Shown: one piece after another, positions 8,806 to 17,306 of the stretch | Position numbering within the stretch: the stretch's first letter is position 1 | How the letters are laid out: every line of letters starts with the position of its first letter | NCBI GenBank assembly: GCA_937860055.1 | Contig: CALMBO010000013.1 | Coordinates: 62,001 to 126,000, forward strand | DNA from: an uncultured Verrucomicrobiota bacterium | Lineage (GTDB): Bacteria > Verrucomicrobiota > Kiritimatiellia > CAIQIC01 > Lenti-01 | Length of the DNA stretch: 64,000 bases | Reading direction: 5' to 3' | Position numbers and translations under genes: made by a program | The notes under the pieces: generated by a model | The model's input: only the letters and a program-made list of their open reading frames with translations | Database searches by the model: none | What the model was told of the DNA's origin: nothing

Positions 8806-10025
8806 GCCGGCTCCAGCAACGAACGATACAGCTCCAGATGGCGGCGGGCAACGGTTTCCGGAGCATAGGTTTCGCGGGCAAACGCCGCGCAGGCCGCCCG
8901 CATCGCGCCGCCCCGCGCCAGCAGATCGCAGATGCCCCCGGCCAGCTCCCCCGCGTCGTGCGGTTTCGCCAGGAACCCGGTTTCGCCCGGCCGGACCATC
9001 TCGGGAATCCCTCCGACCGAAAACGCCGCCACCGGCGTTCCGCAGGCCAGGCTTTCGGCCACCATGTTCGGCAGGTTTTCCATGCGCGACGGCACCACCA
9101 CCGCATCCGCCGCCGCCATCGCCATCGCCAGCCGATCCGGCGGCAGCACGCCCAGTTCATGCACCGGGAGGGGTGGCCGGCCCGGCGCCCCGGCCGAGGC
9201 GCCGGCCAGCGCGGCCTCCGCGCCGGGGCATCCATCGGCCACCATCGGCAGCGCCGCGCGCCACAGATCCATCCCCTTGTTCCAATCGGTCGAGGCTCCG
9301 TGCGCACCGAACAGGAAGAGCGGAACGTCTTCCGGAAGCCCCAGCGCCAGGCGGGCGGCGACCCGGTCCATGGGACGGAAGACCGAAAGGTCCACCGCAT
9401 TGGGAATCGTCTCGATGCGCCTTTCCTCCAGCAGCGAGGAACTCTTCGCGATGTCCGCCAGCCATCGGCTTGGCGCCACCACCGTGAAATCCGCCTTCCC
9501 CCACGCCGCGCGCTTCCGGTTCCAGTTCCAGCGGCTCAGGTCATGTTCCCAGCGGGAATTCAGCTCCGGGCACCCGCCGCAGCACTCCCGGTATCGGGAG
9601 CAATCCTGCGGGCTGTGGCACCCACCGGTGAAGACCCACGAGTCGTGCAACGTCCACACGACGGGCCCCTTCAGGCGCAACACGTCGCGCAGCGACAGCA
9701 TGCCATGGTTCACCCAATGCAGATGGGTCACATCCGGCGCAAAATCGCGGATGGCTTTTCTTGTCCGTCCGTTGCCGATCCACGCATTGCCCCAGTGCGG
9801 GCTCCGGCGGTTCCGCCAAGGCAGCACCGGCACCGCGTCCAGCCAGGGCCTTTGCCGCGCCCACGGGTCGCCCGTTGTCCACACGGAGGCGTCTTCGGCC
9901 CCTTCTGCGTTTTGGACCAGCAACCGGGCTTCCGCGCCGGCGCTGTTCAACGCCTTGCACAGCCGGCGCGCCGCCACTGACGCGCCGCCGCTCCGGGCAT
10001 AGGCATTGACGAGCATCACCCTCAT
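8802..10025 (-). CDS. GT4 family glycosyltransferase
   Basis: A 407-residue GT-B enzyme starting MRVMLVNAYARSGGASVAAR at 10025. HLHWVNHGMLSL and TLHDSWVFTGGCH are hallmarks of the GT4 subgroup with a cysteine-rich insert, here PQDCSRYRECCGGCPEL near residue 140, which may bind a metal. The C-terminal donor domain has the E-x7-E region (SRMENLPNMVAESLACGTP). The protein at 22273-23565 shares the same architecture, including the cysteine insert. Start and stop overlap the neighbours by four bases. Confidence 0.88.
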   Translation of the reverse strand: MRVMLVNAYARSGGASVAARRLCKALNSAGAEARLLVQNAEGAEDASVWTTGDPWARQRPWLDAVPVLPWRNRRSPHWGNAWIGNGRTRKAIRDFAPDVTHLHWVNHGMLSLRDVLRLKGPVVWTLHDSWVFTGGCHSPQDCSRYRECCGGCPELNSRWEHDLSRWNWNRKRAAWGKADFTVVAPSRWLADIAKSSSLLEERRIETIPNAVDLSVFRPMDRVAARLALGLPEDVPLFLFGAHGASTDWNKGMDLWRAALPMVADGCPGAEAALAGASAGAPGRPPLPVHELGVLPPDRLAMAMAAADAVVVPSRMENLPNMVAESLACGTPVAAFSVGGIPEMVRPGETGFLAKPHDAGELAGGICDLLARGGAMRAACAAFARETYAPETVARRHLELYRSLLEPA

Positions 10026-11053
10026 CGGGCGCCCCCAAAAAGACCGGCCTTCGCCGCCGCCAGCCCCATCGTCCAGCGGCGCAGGCGCGCGCGGGGGCCA
10101 AGGACCGCCAGCCGGCTCCCCCGGTACCGCTTCCAGGCTTCGCCTCCCATGGTTCTCACCACGGCCATGGACATCCGGAACCAGACGTAGTTCAGCATGT
10201 CGTCCAGCGCCACGGGATCGAACGCGCGCGCGCCCCGGTTCGCCTCTTCCAGTCTCAGCAACCAGGCCTCGGTCCGGTCGAACGACTCCGGCGCGGCGGA
10301 CAGTTTCCCCATGGAAGCGGCGCGGTGGAGGCGGGATTCCTCTTCCGACGGTTCGATCCCCAGTTGCGCCAGGATGCGCCGCTGCACCCGCACGGTCTGC
10401 GCATCCATGTCGGACCATTCCCCGCCCGTCATGCTTTTCCCGTGGATGCGGTAATCGACCAGCACGCGCGGCAGGTTGTCGCAAGGAAACCGCAGGATCG
10501 CGCGCGACCAGAGCTCGTAGTCCTCCGTCGGATAGAATGAACCGTCGTAGCGAAGCCCTTCCTTCTCGAACCACTCGCGGCGGAACATCACGGAGGGATG
10601 GGCGAACGGCGCGTAGAACAGGGAAAACGCCCTCGCTTCTTCCGCGCCAACGGGAAATCTCAGCGTCTGGCGCGGTTTCACCCCGAACGTGCGCGCCCAT
10701 CCGCCGCAGCACCCGATTTCGGGATTCCGGGCCAGATGCTCCACCTGCCGGGCCAGGCGGTCCCGCCGCATGAGATCGTCCGCATCCATCCGCGCAATGA
10801 ACTCGCCCCTCGCCTCGGCCAGGCCCCGGTTGAGCGCGCCCGACAGCTTGAGGCGCGTTTCATTCCGCAGCACGCGCAGGCGCGGATCGCGGCTCGCCGA
10901 CAGAATCTCCGGCGTGCGGTCCGTCGATCCGTCATCCACCGCCAGCAGCTCGAAATCGCCGAAGGTCTGCCCCAAGATGCTCGCCAGGCTTTCCGGCAGG
11001 AAAGCTTCGGCATTCAGCGCCGGCATCAGGATAGTGACCTTCGGCGCGCTCAT
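10022..11053 (-). CDS. GT2 family glycosyltransferase
   Basis: A 343-residue GT2 enzyme. VTILMPALNAEAFLPESL and LAVDDGSTDRTPEIL are the N-terminal motifs, FIARMDADDLMRRDRL carries the DxD site, and the acceptor-side motif FYPTEDYELWSRAI is clear. The last 120 residues form a helical extension after the catalytic domain. It is coupled by ATGA overlaps to the GT4 genes on both sides. The sugar transferred is unknown. Confidence 0.9.
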   Translation of the reverse strand: MSAPKVTILMPALNAEAFLPESLASILGQTFGDFELLAVDDGSTDRTPEILSASRDPRLRVLRNETRLKLSGALNRGLAEARGEFIARMDADDLMRRDRLARQVEHLARNPEIGCCGGWARTFGVKPRQTLRFPVGAEEARAFSLFYAPFAHPSVMFRREWFEKEGLRYDGSFYPTEDYELWSRAILRFPCDNLPRVLVDYRIHGKSMTGGEWSDMDAQTVRVQRRILAQLGIEPSEEESRLHRAASMGKLSAAPESFDRTEAWLLRLEEANRGARAFDPVALDDMLNYVWFRMSMAVVRTMGGEAWKRYRGSRLAVLGPRARLRRWTMGLAAAKAGLFGGAR

Positions 11054-12156
11054 CGGCCGTCCTCCCCGGCCAGCCTCTCAAAGAGGTGTTGATGGGCATC
11101 CACCCATTCACGGGCCGAAAACATGCGCACGGCGCGCATGCGCGCCTGCCGCGCCAGCGTGCCGCGGTCCGCCAGCACGCGCAGGATGCCATCGGCCACC
11201 GCCTCGGCGGCCGGCGGATGGATTTCCTCGAAGTCTTCCGGACCCGGGATTCCGGCGCCGGCCTCGACGCCAACCAGCTCGGGCACGCCCCCCGTCGCGG
11301 AATAAACCGACGGAACGCCGCACGCCATGGCCTCCACGACGAGGCGCGGACAGGGATCCTGCACCTTCAGGTGGACCAGCACATCCGCTTTCCGGAACAA
11401 CGCCGGCGCCTCCGCCTGCGGATAGGCCCCCTGGAATTCCACGGCCTTCTCCGCGCCCGCCTCGCGCGCCCAGCGTCGCGCCTCCGCTTCGGCTTCCGGC
11501 CCCCACACGAGCCTCCCCGCCACGATGAGGCGCGCCTCCGTCCCGGACCGGCGGACGAGGGCCAGCGCATCGATCGCGGTCTTCACGCGATAGCCGTCAT
11601 GATGGCTTCCCGCCGCCAGCAGCACCGGGGACCGGACCGGCTGGTCGAAATCCTTCCGCGGCGAAAACGCCTCCGTATCCACCGGATTGTACAGCACCTC
11701 GCCGGGGCCTTTCCGCGCCCCGAGGAACCGTTCCGCGCAGCGCCGGCAGAATTCGCTCTGGTACACGACGAAATCCGCCGCCGCATGCACCCGCGCGTTC
11801 GGCACATTCCGTTCCCGCCAATCCGCCCCCGCCCAGGCCGGATAGGCCACGCCGTTCTGGTTCAGCACGAACCGTCCCCCGGCGCGCTGCGCGGCGCGCG
11901 CCAGCAATTCGCGCCGTTCCGGCAGCGCGCTGCTGACCAGATAGAGCAGGTTGGCCTTGTCCGGCGAATGGGGAAAGCGTTCCGCCAGGTCCAGGCATTT
12001 CACGATGCCGCCCGATACCGTCTCTTCGCGCGACGGCAGGCGATCCATTCCGTAGTAGACCCGGATGTCGTCCGCCCCGCGCAGCGCCTCCCAGCGGCGG
12101 AATTCGCGAATCTCCGCCGCCAGGCGGCGGACAACTTTGCCCGCCCATCCGCTCAT
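11050..12156 (-). CDS. GT4 family glycosyltransferase
   Basis: A 368-residue GT-B protein starting MSGWAGKVVRRLAAEIREF. The N-terminal domain is divergent (LNQNGVAYPAWAG near residue 100). The C-terminal donor domain is clear: LYNPVDTEAFSP, LIVAGRL, FRKADVLVHLKVQDPCPRL and VVEAMACGVPSVYSATGG, including the E of the E-x7-E motif. The start ATG overlaps the previous stop. It is one of four consecutive GT4-type genes in this part of the operon, and sequence alone does not order the steps of chain assembly. Confidence 0.88.
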   Translation of the reverse strand: MSGWAGKVVRRLAAEIREFRRWEALRGADDIRVYYGMDRLPSREETVSGGIVKCLDLAERFPHSPDKANLLYLVSSALPERRELLARAAQRAGGRFVLNQNGVAYPAWAGADWRERNVPNARVHAAADFVVYQSEFCRRCAERFLGARKGPGEVLYNPVDTEAFSPRKDFDQPVRSPVLLAAGSHHDGYRVKTAIDALALVRRSGTEARLIVAGRLVWGPEAEAEARRWAREAGAEKAVEFQGAYPQAEAPALFRKADVLVHLKVQDPCPRLVVEAMACGVPSVYSATGGVPELVGVEAGAGIPGPEDFEEIHPPAAEAVADGILRVLADRGTLARQARMRAVRMFSAREWVDAHQHLFERLAGEDGR

Positions 12157-13250
12157 TCCATCACCCCCGCGAAGAAATCCTTCCACAAGCCGCCTTGCCG
12201 ATCCCACGAATTTGCCTCGGCCGTCGCGCGTCCTGCCCGAAGCAATGCCTGCCGCGCCTCGCGGCCCAGTCCCCGCACCTGTTCGACGGAATGGGCCAGC
12301 CCCTCCATGTCTTCCACCGCGACCATGAATCCATTTTCGCCGGGCCGCACCAGATCCATCGCCTGCCCCACACGCGTCGTCACGAGGGGGATTCCGCTCG
12401 CCATCGATTCCAATACCGCTTTGGGACCGCCTTCCTGCCGCGAGGTCACCAGGCATGCGTCCAGCGCGTGGTAGAGCGGCGGAATCTCCTCGTAGCGCCT
12501 GGCGAAGACATGGCGGAAGGGGATCCCCGCCTCCGCCAGCCCCCGCTTCACGTAGCCGCGCGCAGGTCCGCACAGGAGCACAAATAGCTCCGGGATGCGC
12601 GGTTTCAGCGCGCGCAGCGTCTCCACCAGCACGTCGGGGCCCTTGATCCACTTGGGTTCCAGCCCTTCGCCCCACCCGTTTCCGTCCTTCTGGAACGAAC
12701 CCGCGACAAAGGCGCCATCGGGAATGTCCAGGCGCCTCCGCATCGCCGCGCGGGTTTCCGCCGTGGCCGCCGAGAACATCCCCAGCCGGATGCCGATGGG
12801 GATCACGCGCACCCGGTCCGGCGCGATGCCGCTCGACAGCACGATGTCGCGCATTTCCGAATGGCTCACCTGGATCCGCGCCCATCGCTCCCGCGTCTGG
12901 CGCAGGTTTCCAAACACCTCGTCGAATTCCGCCGGGCCGCTGCCGGGTTTGCCGTGGAAATAGGCGAAGCACATCCGGTGCCCGCGATCTTCCGGAGGAT
13001 TCAGCAGGACAAACTGGCTCGCGTAGAAGACGCATTGCCGGCGCGACACCGCCTCCCATCCGCCGCACGCCGTCCGCAGGCCCTCCGCGCGGCAGGTCGA
13101 ACGCAGATCGCGGATTTCCTCGTCCAGCACCCACCCCCCCTGGTCGCCCGCCAGGATCAGCCGCGAGTAATCGCGCCAGCCGCGCACCAGCGGCGCCGCA
13201 GCCCGGAACACCGCGCTTCGGAGCATGTGGCGCATCACCTGCCCGTTCAT
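12153..13250 (-). CDS. GT4 family glycosyltransferase
   Basis: A 365-residue GT-B enzyme. Conserved segments include VSHSEMRDIVLSSGIAPDRV, VIPIGIRLGMFSA, AFVAGSFQKDGNGW and the donor-binding TSRQEGGPKAVLESMASGIP with RVGQAMDLVRPGENGFM. The run FQKDGNGW-EGLEPKWIKGPDVL resembles a subgroup common in capsule clusters. The ATG at 13250 overlaps the stop of the gene upstream in transcription. It is presumably cytoplasmic and peripheral to the membrane. Confidence 0.88.
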   Translation of the reverse strand: MNGQVMRHMLRSAVFRAAAPLVRGWRDYSRLILAGDQGGWVLDEEIRDLRSTCRAEGLRTACGGWEAVSRRQCVFYASQFVLLNPPEDRGHRMCFAYFHGKPGSGPAEFDEVFGNLRQTRERWARIQVSHSEMRDIVLSSGIAPDRVRVIPIGIRLGMFSAATAETRAAMRRRLDIPDGAFVAGSFQKDGNGWGEGLEPKWIKGPDVLVETLRALKPRIPELFVLLCGPARGYVKRGLAEAGIPFRHVFARRYEEIPPLYHALDACLVTSRQEGGPKAVLESMASGIPLVTTRVGQAMDLVRPGENGFMVAVEDMEGLAHSVEQVRGLGREARQALLRAGRATAEANSWDRQGGLWKDFFAGVME

Positions 13251-14257
13251 CGCGATGCCTCCCCGGCGGCCAAACCCAGGATTTCCAGATACCGCTCCGC
13301 CACGTCCGCGATGCGCGGCACGCGGATTCTTCCGCGGAAATCGCCGATTTCCGACGCCATCCGCTCCAGCAACCCGGGGATCTCCTCCGCCGACCGGAAG
13401 GCCAATCCCGCTTCCCCCGCGATTTCCGGATGCCCGCCGCTGTCCAGATAGACCGCCGGCAACCCGCAGCTCAACGCCTCGATCAGGGAATTGGAGCAGG
13501 GATCGTTCCGGCTGGCGGTCAAAAACACGTCATGGTTCCGGAGCAGATCCGCCAGTTCATTGGACGGCATGGGCGGCAGCACCCGGATGTTCTTCAATTC
13601 CGAGGGAAAGCGCCCCACGAAGGTATATTCCACGCGCCCGAAATCCAGGTTCCGGTCCATCCACGCGTATGTCTCCGCGCCCTTGTTTGGATTGTCCGAC
13701 CAGCTGGCCGAGATTACGCGCAGCTTCCGGCCCCGGGGATCGCCCGGCCGTTCCGGCGGGAAGAAGAGTTCCGGATCGGCCGCATTGGGAATCACCACCG
13801 GATTGCGGAAGTCCAAACCCAGTTTCCCGTGCGCCTGCAGGCTGAACCGGGACTGCATCACCGTCCCTTGCGCGAATTCCCGGTTCCATTCGGCGATCCG
13901 GCGGTCGGTCCCGTCGTCGAACCCGCGATAGACCGCCAGCGGCCCGTCCACCCGATGGATCGTCCGGCACCCCCCGCGACGGAGGAAACGAAAGCGATCC
14001 GCATCGAAATTGAAGGAATTGAGCAGGCAGGCCCGCGTGCTTCCCGAGACCGAATTGGCCTCCACCCGGAAGCCCCGCCGCTCCCACTCGCGTTTCAGCG
14101 CCCGAAGGAACTGGTGCCCGCCCCCCGCCGGCGGCGGGGCGAACTCGTGGAAGATCGCGATGTCGAAATGGCGGAACGGCGCGGCGGCGCGCGCCGCGAT
14201 CCGGCCCGCCCGCCGGCCGGCCCGCTGCATCACGCCTTTTCCCGGGAACGATTTCAT
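13247..14257 (-). CDS. GT4-like glycosyltransferase
   Basis: A 336-residue protein. HEFAPPPAGGGHQFLRALK provides the glycine-rich N-terminal loop, IHRVDGPLAVYRG the acceptor region, VVIPNAADPELFFPP the linker, and LTASRNDPCSNSLIEALSCG the C-terminal donor site with the conserved acidic residue. SWSDNPNKGAETYAWMD is characteristic of this group, which usually has the same length. The basic N-terminus (GRRAGRIAARAAAPFRHF) may touch the membrane. A 12-base gap separates it from the gene upstream. Confidence 0.85.
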   Translation of the reverse strand: MKSFPGKGVMQRAGRRAGRIAARAAAPFRHFDIAIFHEFAPPPAGGGHQFLRALKREWERRGFRVEANSVSGSTRACLLNSFNFDADRFRFLRRGGCRTIHRVDGPLAVYRGFDDGTDRRIAEWNREFAQGTVMQSRFSLQAHGKLGLDFRNPVVIPNAADPELFFPPERPGDPRGRKLRVISASWSDNPNKGAETYAWMDRNLDFGRVEYTFVGRFPSELKNIRVLPPMPSNELADLLRNHDVFLTASRNDPCSNSLIEALSCGLPAVYLDSGGHPEIAGEAGLAFRSAEEIPGLLERMASEIGDFRGRIRVPRIADVAERYLEILGLAAGEASR

Positions 14258-14269
14258 GCCGCGGCCACC

Positions 14270-15352
14270 TTATCCGATCCTCTTTTCCACTTCCGCACAA
14301 ATGTACTCGGCCACCGCTTTTTTGTCGTAGGCGCGCGCCGCGAACCGGCGGCACGCCTCGCCCATCTCCGCCAGCCGGCCGCGATCCTGCAAGACCCCGC
14401 GGAGCCATTCCGCCCGTTCGCGGAACCTCCCCGGGGGAATCCGCGCCAGCACGCGGTAGCTCCGGGAATCCGACAGCGGCGCCGCCGCGTCGAAACCGCC
14501 TGCGCCCGGCAGCCACTCCAGGAAATGTTCCCCGGCCACCGGCATGAAAGGCGCCGGCGTTTCCGTCAGCGGCGCCTGCTCGACCAGGATCGGCCGTCCC
14601 AGCGCAAAGCTTTCCGACGCCTTCCACGGGAAGAGCGCATGGGGGAAGGTGCACACCATCGTGATCCGGCCGTCGCTGATGCGTCTCGAAAACTCGCGGC
14701 GGAAAAGGTTGCCGCATACGTTCACGCCGTCTTCCAGCTCGCGGTTCGCACGGCTGGTCAGACGGTAGAAGCCGGGAATTCCCGCTTCTTTCAGCACCTG
14801 CATCGCATGCCACCGGATCCAGAAATGGCATGCCGCCGGAGTCATGGGAACGCCGGCGTTCTCGAAGGGCGACGCCCCCCCGTCGCGGACCGGATTTTCG
14901 TACACGCCCATCACGAAGCACACGTCGTACTTTGGCTTGTCCAGCCGCCAGAAGCGCCGGCGCCGGAAATCCCGCTCGAAATCGCCCAGTCCTTCCGAGA
15001 AGAACAGGAAGGGGGCCAGCTTGGATTCGTGCCCGGAGAGGTTCGCCTCGCGCAGGACGCGCCCGGCAATGCCGCGGTGCAGGTTCGCCTTGAAATAGGC
15101 CGAGCAAATTTTCAGCGCCTCCAGATCGAAGAGCTGGACATGGTCGCTCATGTCGAAAAACACCCCATGCCCCTTCCAGCGCACCCAGCAGCTTTCATGC
15201 TCGCGGGGATGGATCATCCGCGGCAATGGCCGCGGTTCGCCCGTGCCCCGCGCGCCGGCATGCTCGGCCAGCGCCGACAGGAAATGCCGGTAGAACCCGC
15301 TGAATCCCCGGCGGACCATCAACTCGGGTTCGTGGATCCGGATGGCGCTCAT
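14270..15352 (-). CDS. unrecognised protein, possibly GT-B glycosyltransferase-like
   Basis: A 360-residue soluble protein starting MSAIRIHEPELMVRRGFSGF. No signature motif was recognised. The second half contains FPHALFPWKASESFALGRPI, reminiscent of the donor-site region of GT1/exostosin-type proteins, and a closing helix (CRRFAARAYDKKAVAEYI) of the kind that ends many GT-B enzymes. No membrane segment is visible. Its place between glycosyltransferase genes, with a 4-base overlap to the gene before it, suggests a role in the same glycan, but the function is not assigned. Confidence 0.5.
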   Translation of the reverse strand: MSAIRIHEPELMVRRGFSGFYRHFLSALAEHAGARGTGEPRPLPRMIHPREHESCWVRWKGHGVFFDMSDHVQLFDLEALKICSAYFKANLHRGIAGRVLREANLSGHESKLAPFLFFSEGLGDFERDFRRRRFWRLDKPKYDVCFVMGVYENPVRDGGASPFENAGVPMTPAACHFWIRWHAMQVLKEAGIPGFYRLTSRANRELEDGVNVCGNLFRREFSRRISDGRITMVCTFPHALFPWKASESFALGRPILVEQAPLTETPAPFMPVAGEHFLEWLPGAGGFDAAAPLSDSRSYRVLARIPPGRFRERAEWLRGVLQDRGRLAEMGEACRRFAARAYDKKAVAEYICAEVEKRIG

Positions 15353-16395
15353 GTCTTCGCCCCCGTTCGCTCGTCTTGCCGGACATCGTAGCGGGGCTGG
15401 TCACGGAAAGAGGCCTTCAGGCGATCCCCGCGGGCATCCTTTGGAATTTCAAATCCGATGGGCTCCACGCATTCCGAGAAGCTCAGCGGCCGATCCGGAC
15501 GCGCCGCCTGTAAACGTTCTTCAACCGGGCGGATGCGGTAATAATACGTCCCCCCGCCGGGCGGGGGCGAATAGATCCCATAGCGAACCCCCTTGCGCAC
15601 CTTCGCCTTGCAACCGGTGTCGTCATTGATGATGTCCGCCGCCATGGGGATCCGGGTAATCGCCAGTTGGAGGCGAATTCCCTTCTGCCTCACGCGGTCG
15701 ATCATGTCGTCCTCGGCCCCGAGCGAGGAATCGATCAGGCGCGCATCCGGTTTCGCCACGCGCCAGGGCCCCAGCTCCCGCCAGATGGAAGTTCTCATCA
15801 GCGAAGGAATCCCCGAACCGACCACGCCATCGCCATAGGCGCCATAGGTCCACAAGGATAAGCCCCGGGCGTTCTCGATCTTCCGCTGCCGCCGGACGCC
15901 CCTCCAGCCGAACCGGCGGATTTCCGCGCGGAGACGCGCGAACCGCTCCCGCAGCGAGGGATGGAAAATGGCATTCAGCGTGCAAAGCCTCTGCGCATCC
16001 AGGCAGACTCCGCCGATATCCGGATTCGCCTGCAGGATCTCCACCAGGTCCCGCAGCCAATCGCCCCGCGTGATGAACTGCACATCCTCCGGCCAGATCA
16101 GGATGAATTCGCCCGTCGCCATTTCCAGCAGTTGATTCATGGCTTCGGCGTGCGTCTGGCGCCGGAACACCTTGTGCTGGATCCAATCGCATCCGCGGAT
16201 GTATTCCCGCAACCCTGGCTCCGCCGAATCGTCGTCCACCACGATCCATTCCAGGTCGGGATATTCAATGCATTCGCGCGCCGATTCCAGCGCGGCCTTC
16301 AGATAATGGCCGCGCTCGCAGCTCACGAATCCCAGCGTCACGCGGGGCGCAAAGACCGGCGGATTCCGAAGGCATGGGGATTCCACGGATTTCAT
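15349..16395 (-). CDS. GT2-like glycosyltransferase
   Basis: A 348-residue protein starting MKSVESPCLRN at 16395, whose ATG overlaps the methyltransferase stop. VTLGFVSCERGHYLKAAL, WIVVDDDSAEPGLRE and ILIWPEDVQFITRGDWL are diverged GT2 motifs: nucleotide loop, DDDS, and a P-E-D replacing the usual DxD. The last 100 residues (GIYSPPPGGGTYYYRI) are unusual. The relaxed acidic motif leaves some doubt about activity, although many GT2 subgroups vary here. Confidence 0.75.
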   Translation of the reverse strand: MKSVESPCLRNPPVFAPRVTLGFVSCERGHYLKAALESARECIEYPDLEWIVVDDDSAEPGLREYIRGCDWIQHKVFRRQTHAEAMNQLLEMATGEFILIWPEDVQFITRGDWLRDLVEILQANPDIGGVCLDAQRLCTLNAIFHPSLRERFARLRAEIRRFGWRGVRRQRKIENARGLSLWTYGAYGDGVVGSGIPSLMRTSIWRELGPWRVAKPDARLIDSSLGAEDDMIDRVRQKGIRLQLAITRIPMAADIINDDTGCKAKVRKGVRYGIYSPPPGGGTYYYRIRPVEERLQAARPDRPLSFSECVEPIGFEIPKDARGDRLKASFRDQPRYDVRQDERTGAKT

Positions 16396-17303
16396 CCTTC
16401 CTTGTTTTCCAGCTTCCGCCACTCTTCCTCGCAGAACCGCATGAAATCCGGATGCTCATCGAATTTTCCGGCCGGCAAAAGCGGCATGATCCTCGCCAAG
16501 GCCTCCCGCCGGTCCGGGACCGGCATCCGGGCATATGCGTCTTCCCGGACCGCGCCGCTCAGACCCAGCGGCTGGACCGCCGATTTCCGGCCCATGCCGA
16601 TCAGGCCGGAATGCCGCAGCGAAGCCCCTCCCGCATGCAGTCCCGCCCAGAAGAGCGCCCGGATCCATCCGCGCCGGAACAGCCCGCCATGCCGGCCCAT
16701 GGCCCGGTCCAGGTAGAACTCGCCGGCGCCGAAATGCTCCATTTTCTCCACGTCGAACCCGCAGATGACCATCTGCTGCCATAGCCGGCGGGCATTGAAA
16801 AAGGAAATATGGTGCCCCTGGCTGGGCGGCAGGTTCCCCCTCCACATCGAATACAGCCGATATCCCACATAGGCCATGTTCGGCGTAGACACCACGAAAA
16901 CGCCTCCCGGCTTCAGCACCGCATGCGCCAACCGGAACAGCGTGTCGGGCTCGAACATGTGTTCGACGACCTCCAGGCTGGTGACGGCATCGTATTGGCC
17001 GCGCCGCTGGTCCTCCACCTGCCGCACTTCCTCTTCCCGGTCGAGATTGCAGCAGATGGTTTCATGGCCCTTCGCCTGCACGCGCGCCAGATGGCTGGGC
17101 GCATAATCCAGGCAGGTCATCTGGCAGCCCATTTCCGCACGCAGAAGATCGGCGGTCTCTCCGTTGCCGCAGCCGATGTCCAGCACCCGGCTGCCCGGCG
17201 CCACATGCGGTTTCAACAGGCGGAGGCACTCGGTGATCCACGTTTTGTCCGGCTGCTCCACCCGCCCGCGAGCGGCACGCTCATCATGATGTTCCTTCGA
17301 CAT
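16392..17303 (-). CDS. SAM-dependent class I methyltransferase
   Basis: A 303-residue methyltransferase. VLDIGCGNGETADLLRAEMG is the SAM-binding motif I, MTCLDYAPSHL the acidic loop, YDAVTSLEVVEHM motif II and LKPGGVFVVSTPN motif III. Below the Rossmann core, HHISFFNARRLWQQM is the pattern of the UbiG/COQ3-like group often found in O-antigen clusters. It may methylate a sugar hydroxyl of the glycan; the target is unknown. Three bases separate it from the GT2-GT4 fusion gene downstream. Confidence 0.88.
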   Translation of the reverse strand: MSKEHHDERAARGRVEQPDKTWITECLRLLKPHVAPGSRVLDIGCGNGETADLLRAEMGCQMTCLDYAPSHLARVQAKGHETICCNLDREEEVRQVEDQRRGQYDAVTSLEVVEHMFEPDTLFRLAHAVLKPGGVFVVSTPNMAYVGYRLYSMWRGNLPPSQGHHISFFNARRLWQQMVICGFDVEKMEHFGAGEFYLDRAMGRHGGLFRRGWIRALFWAGLHAGGASLRHSGLIGMGRKSAVQPLGLSGAVREDAYARMPVPDRREALARIMPLLPAGKFDEHPDFMRFCEEEWRKLENKEG

Positions 17304-17306
17304 GCC

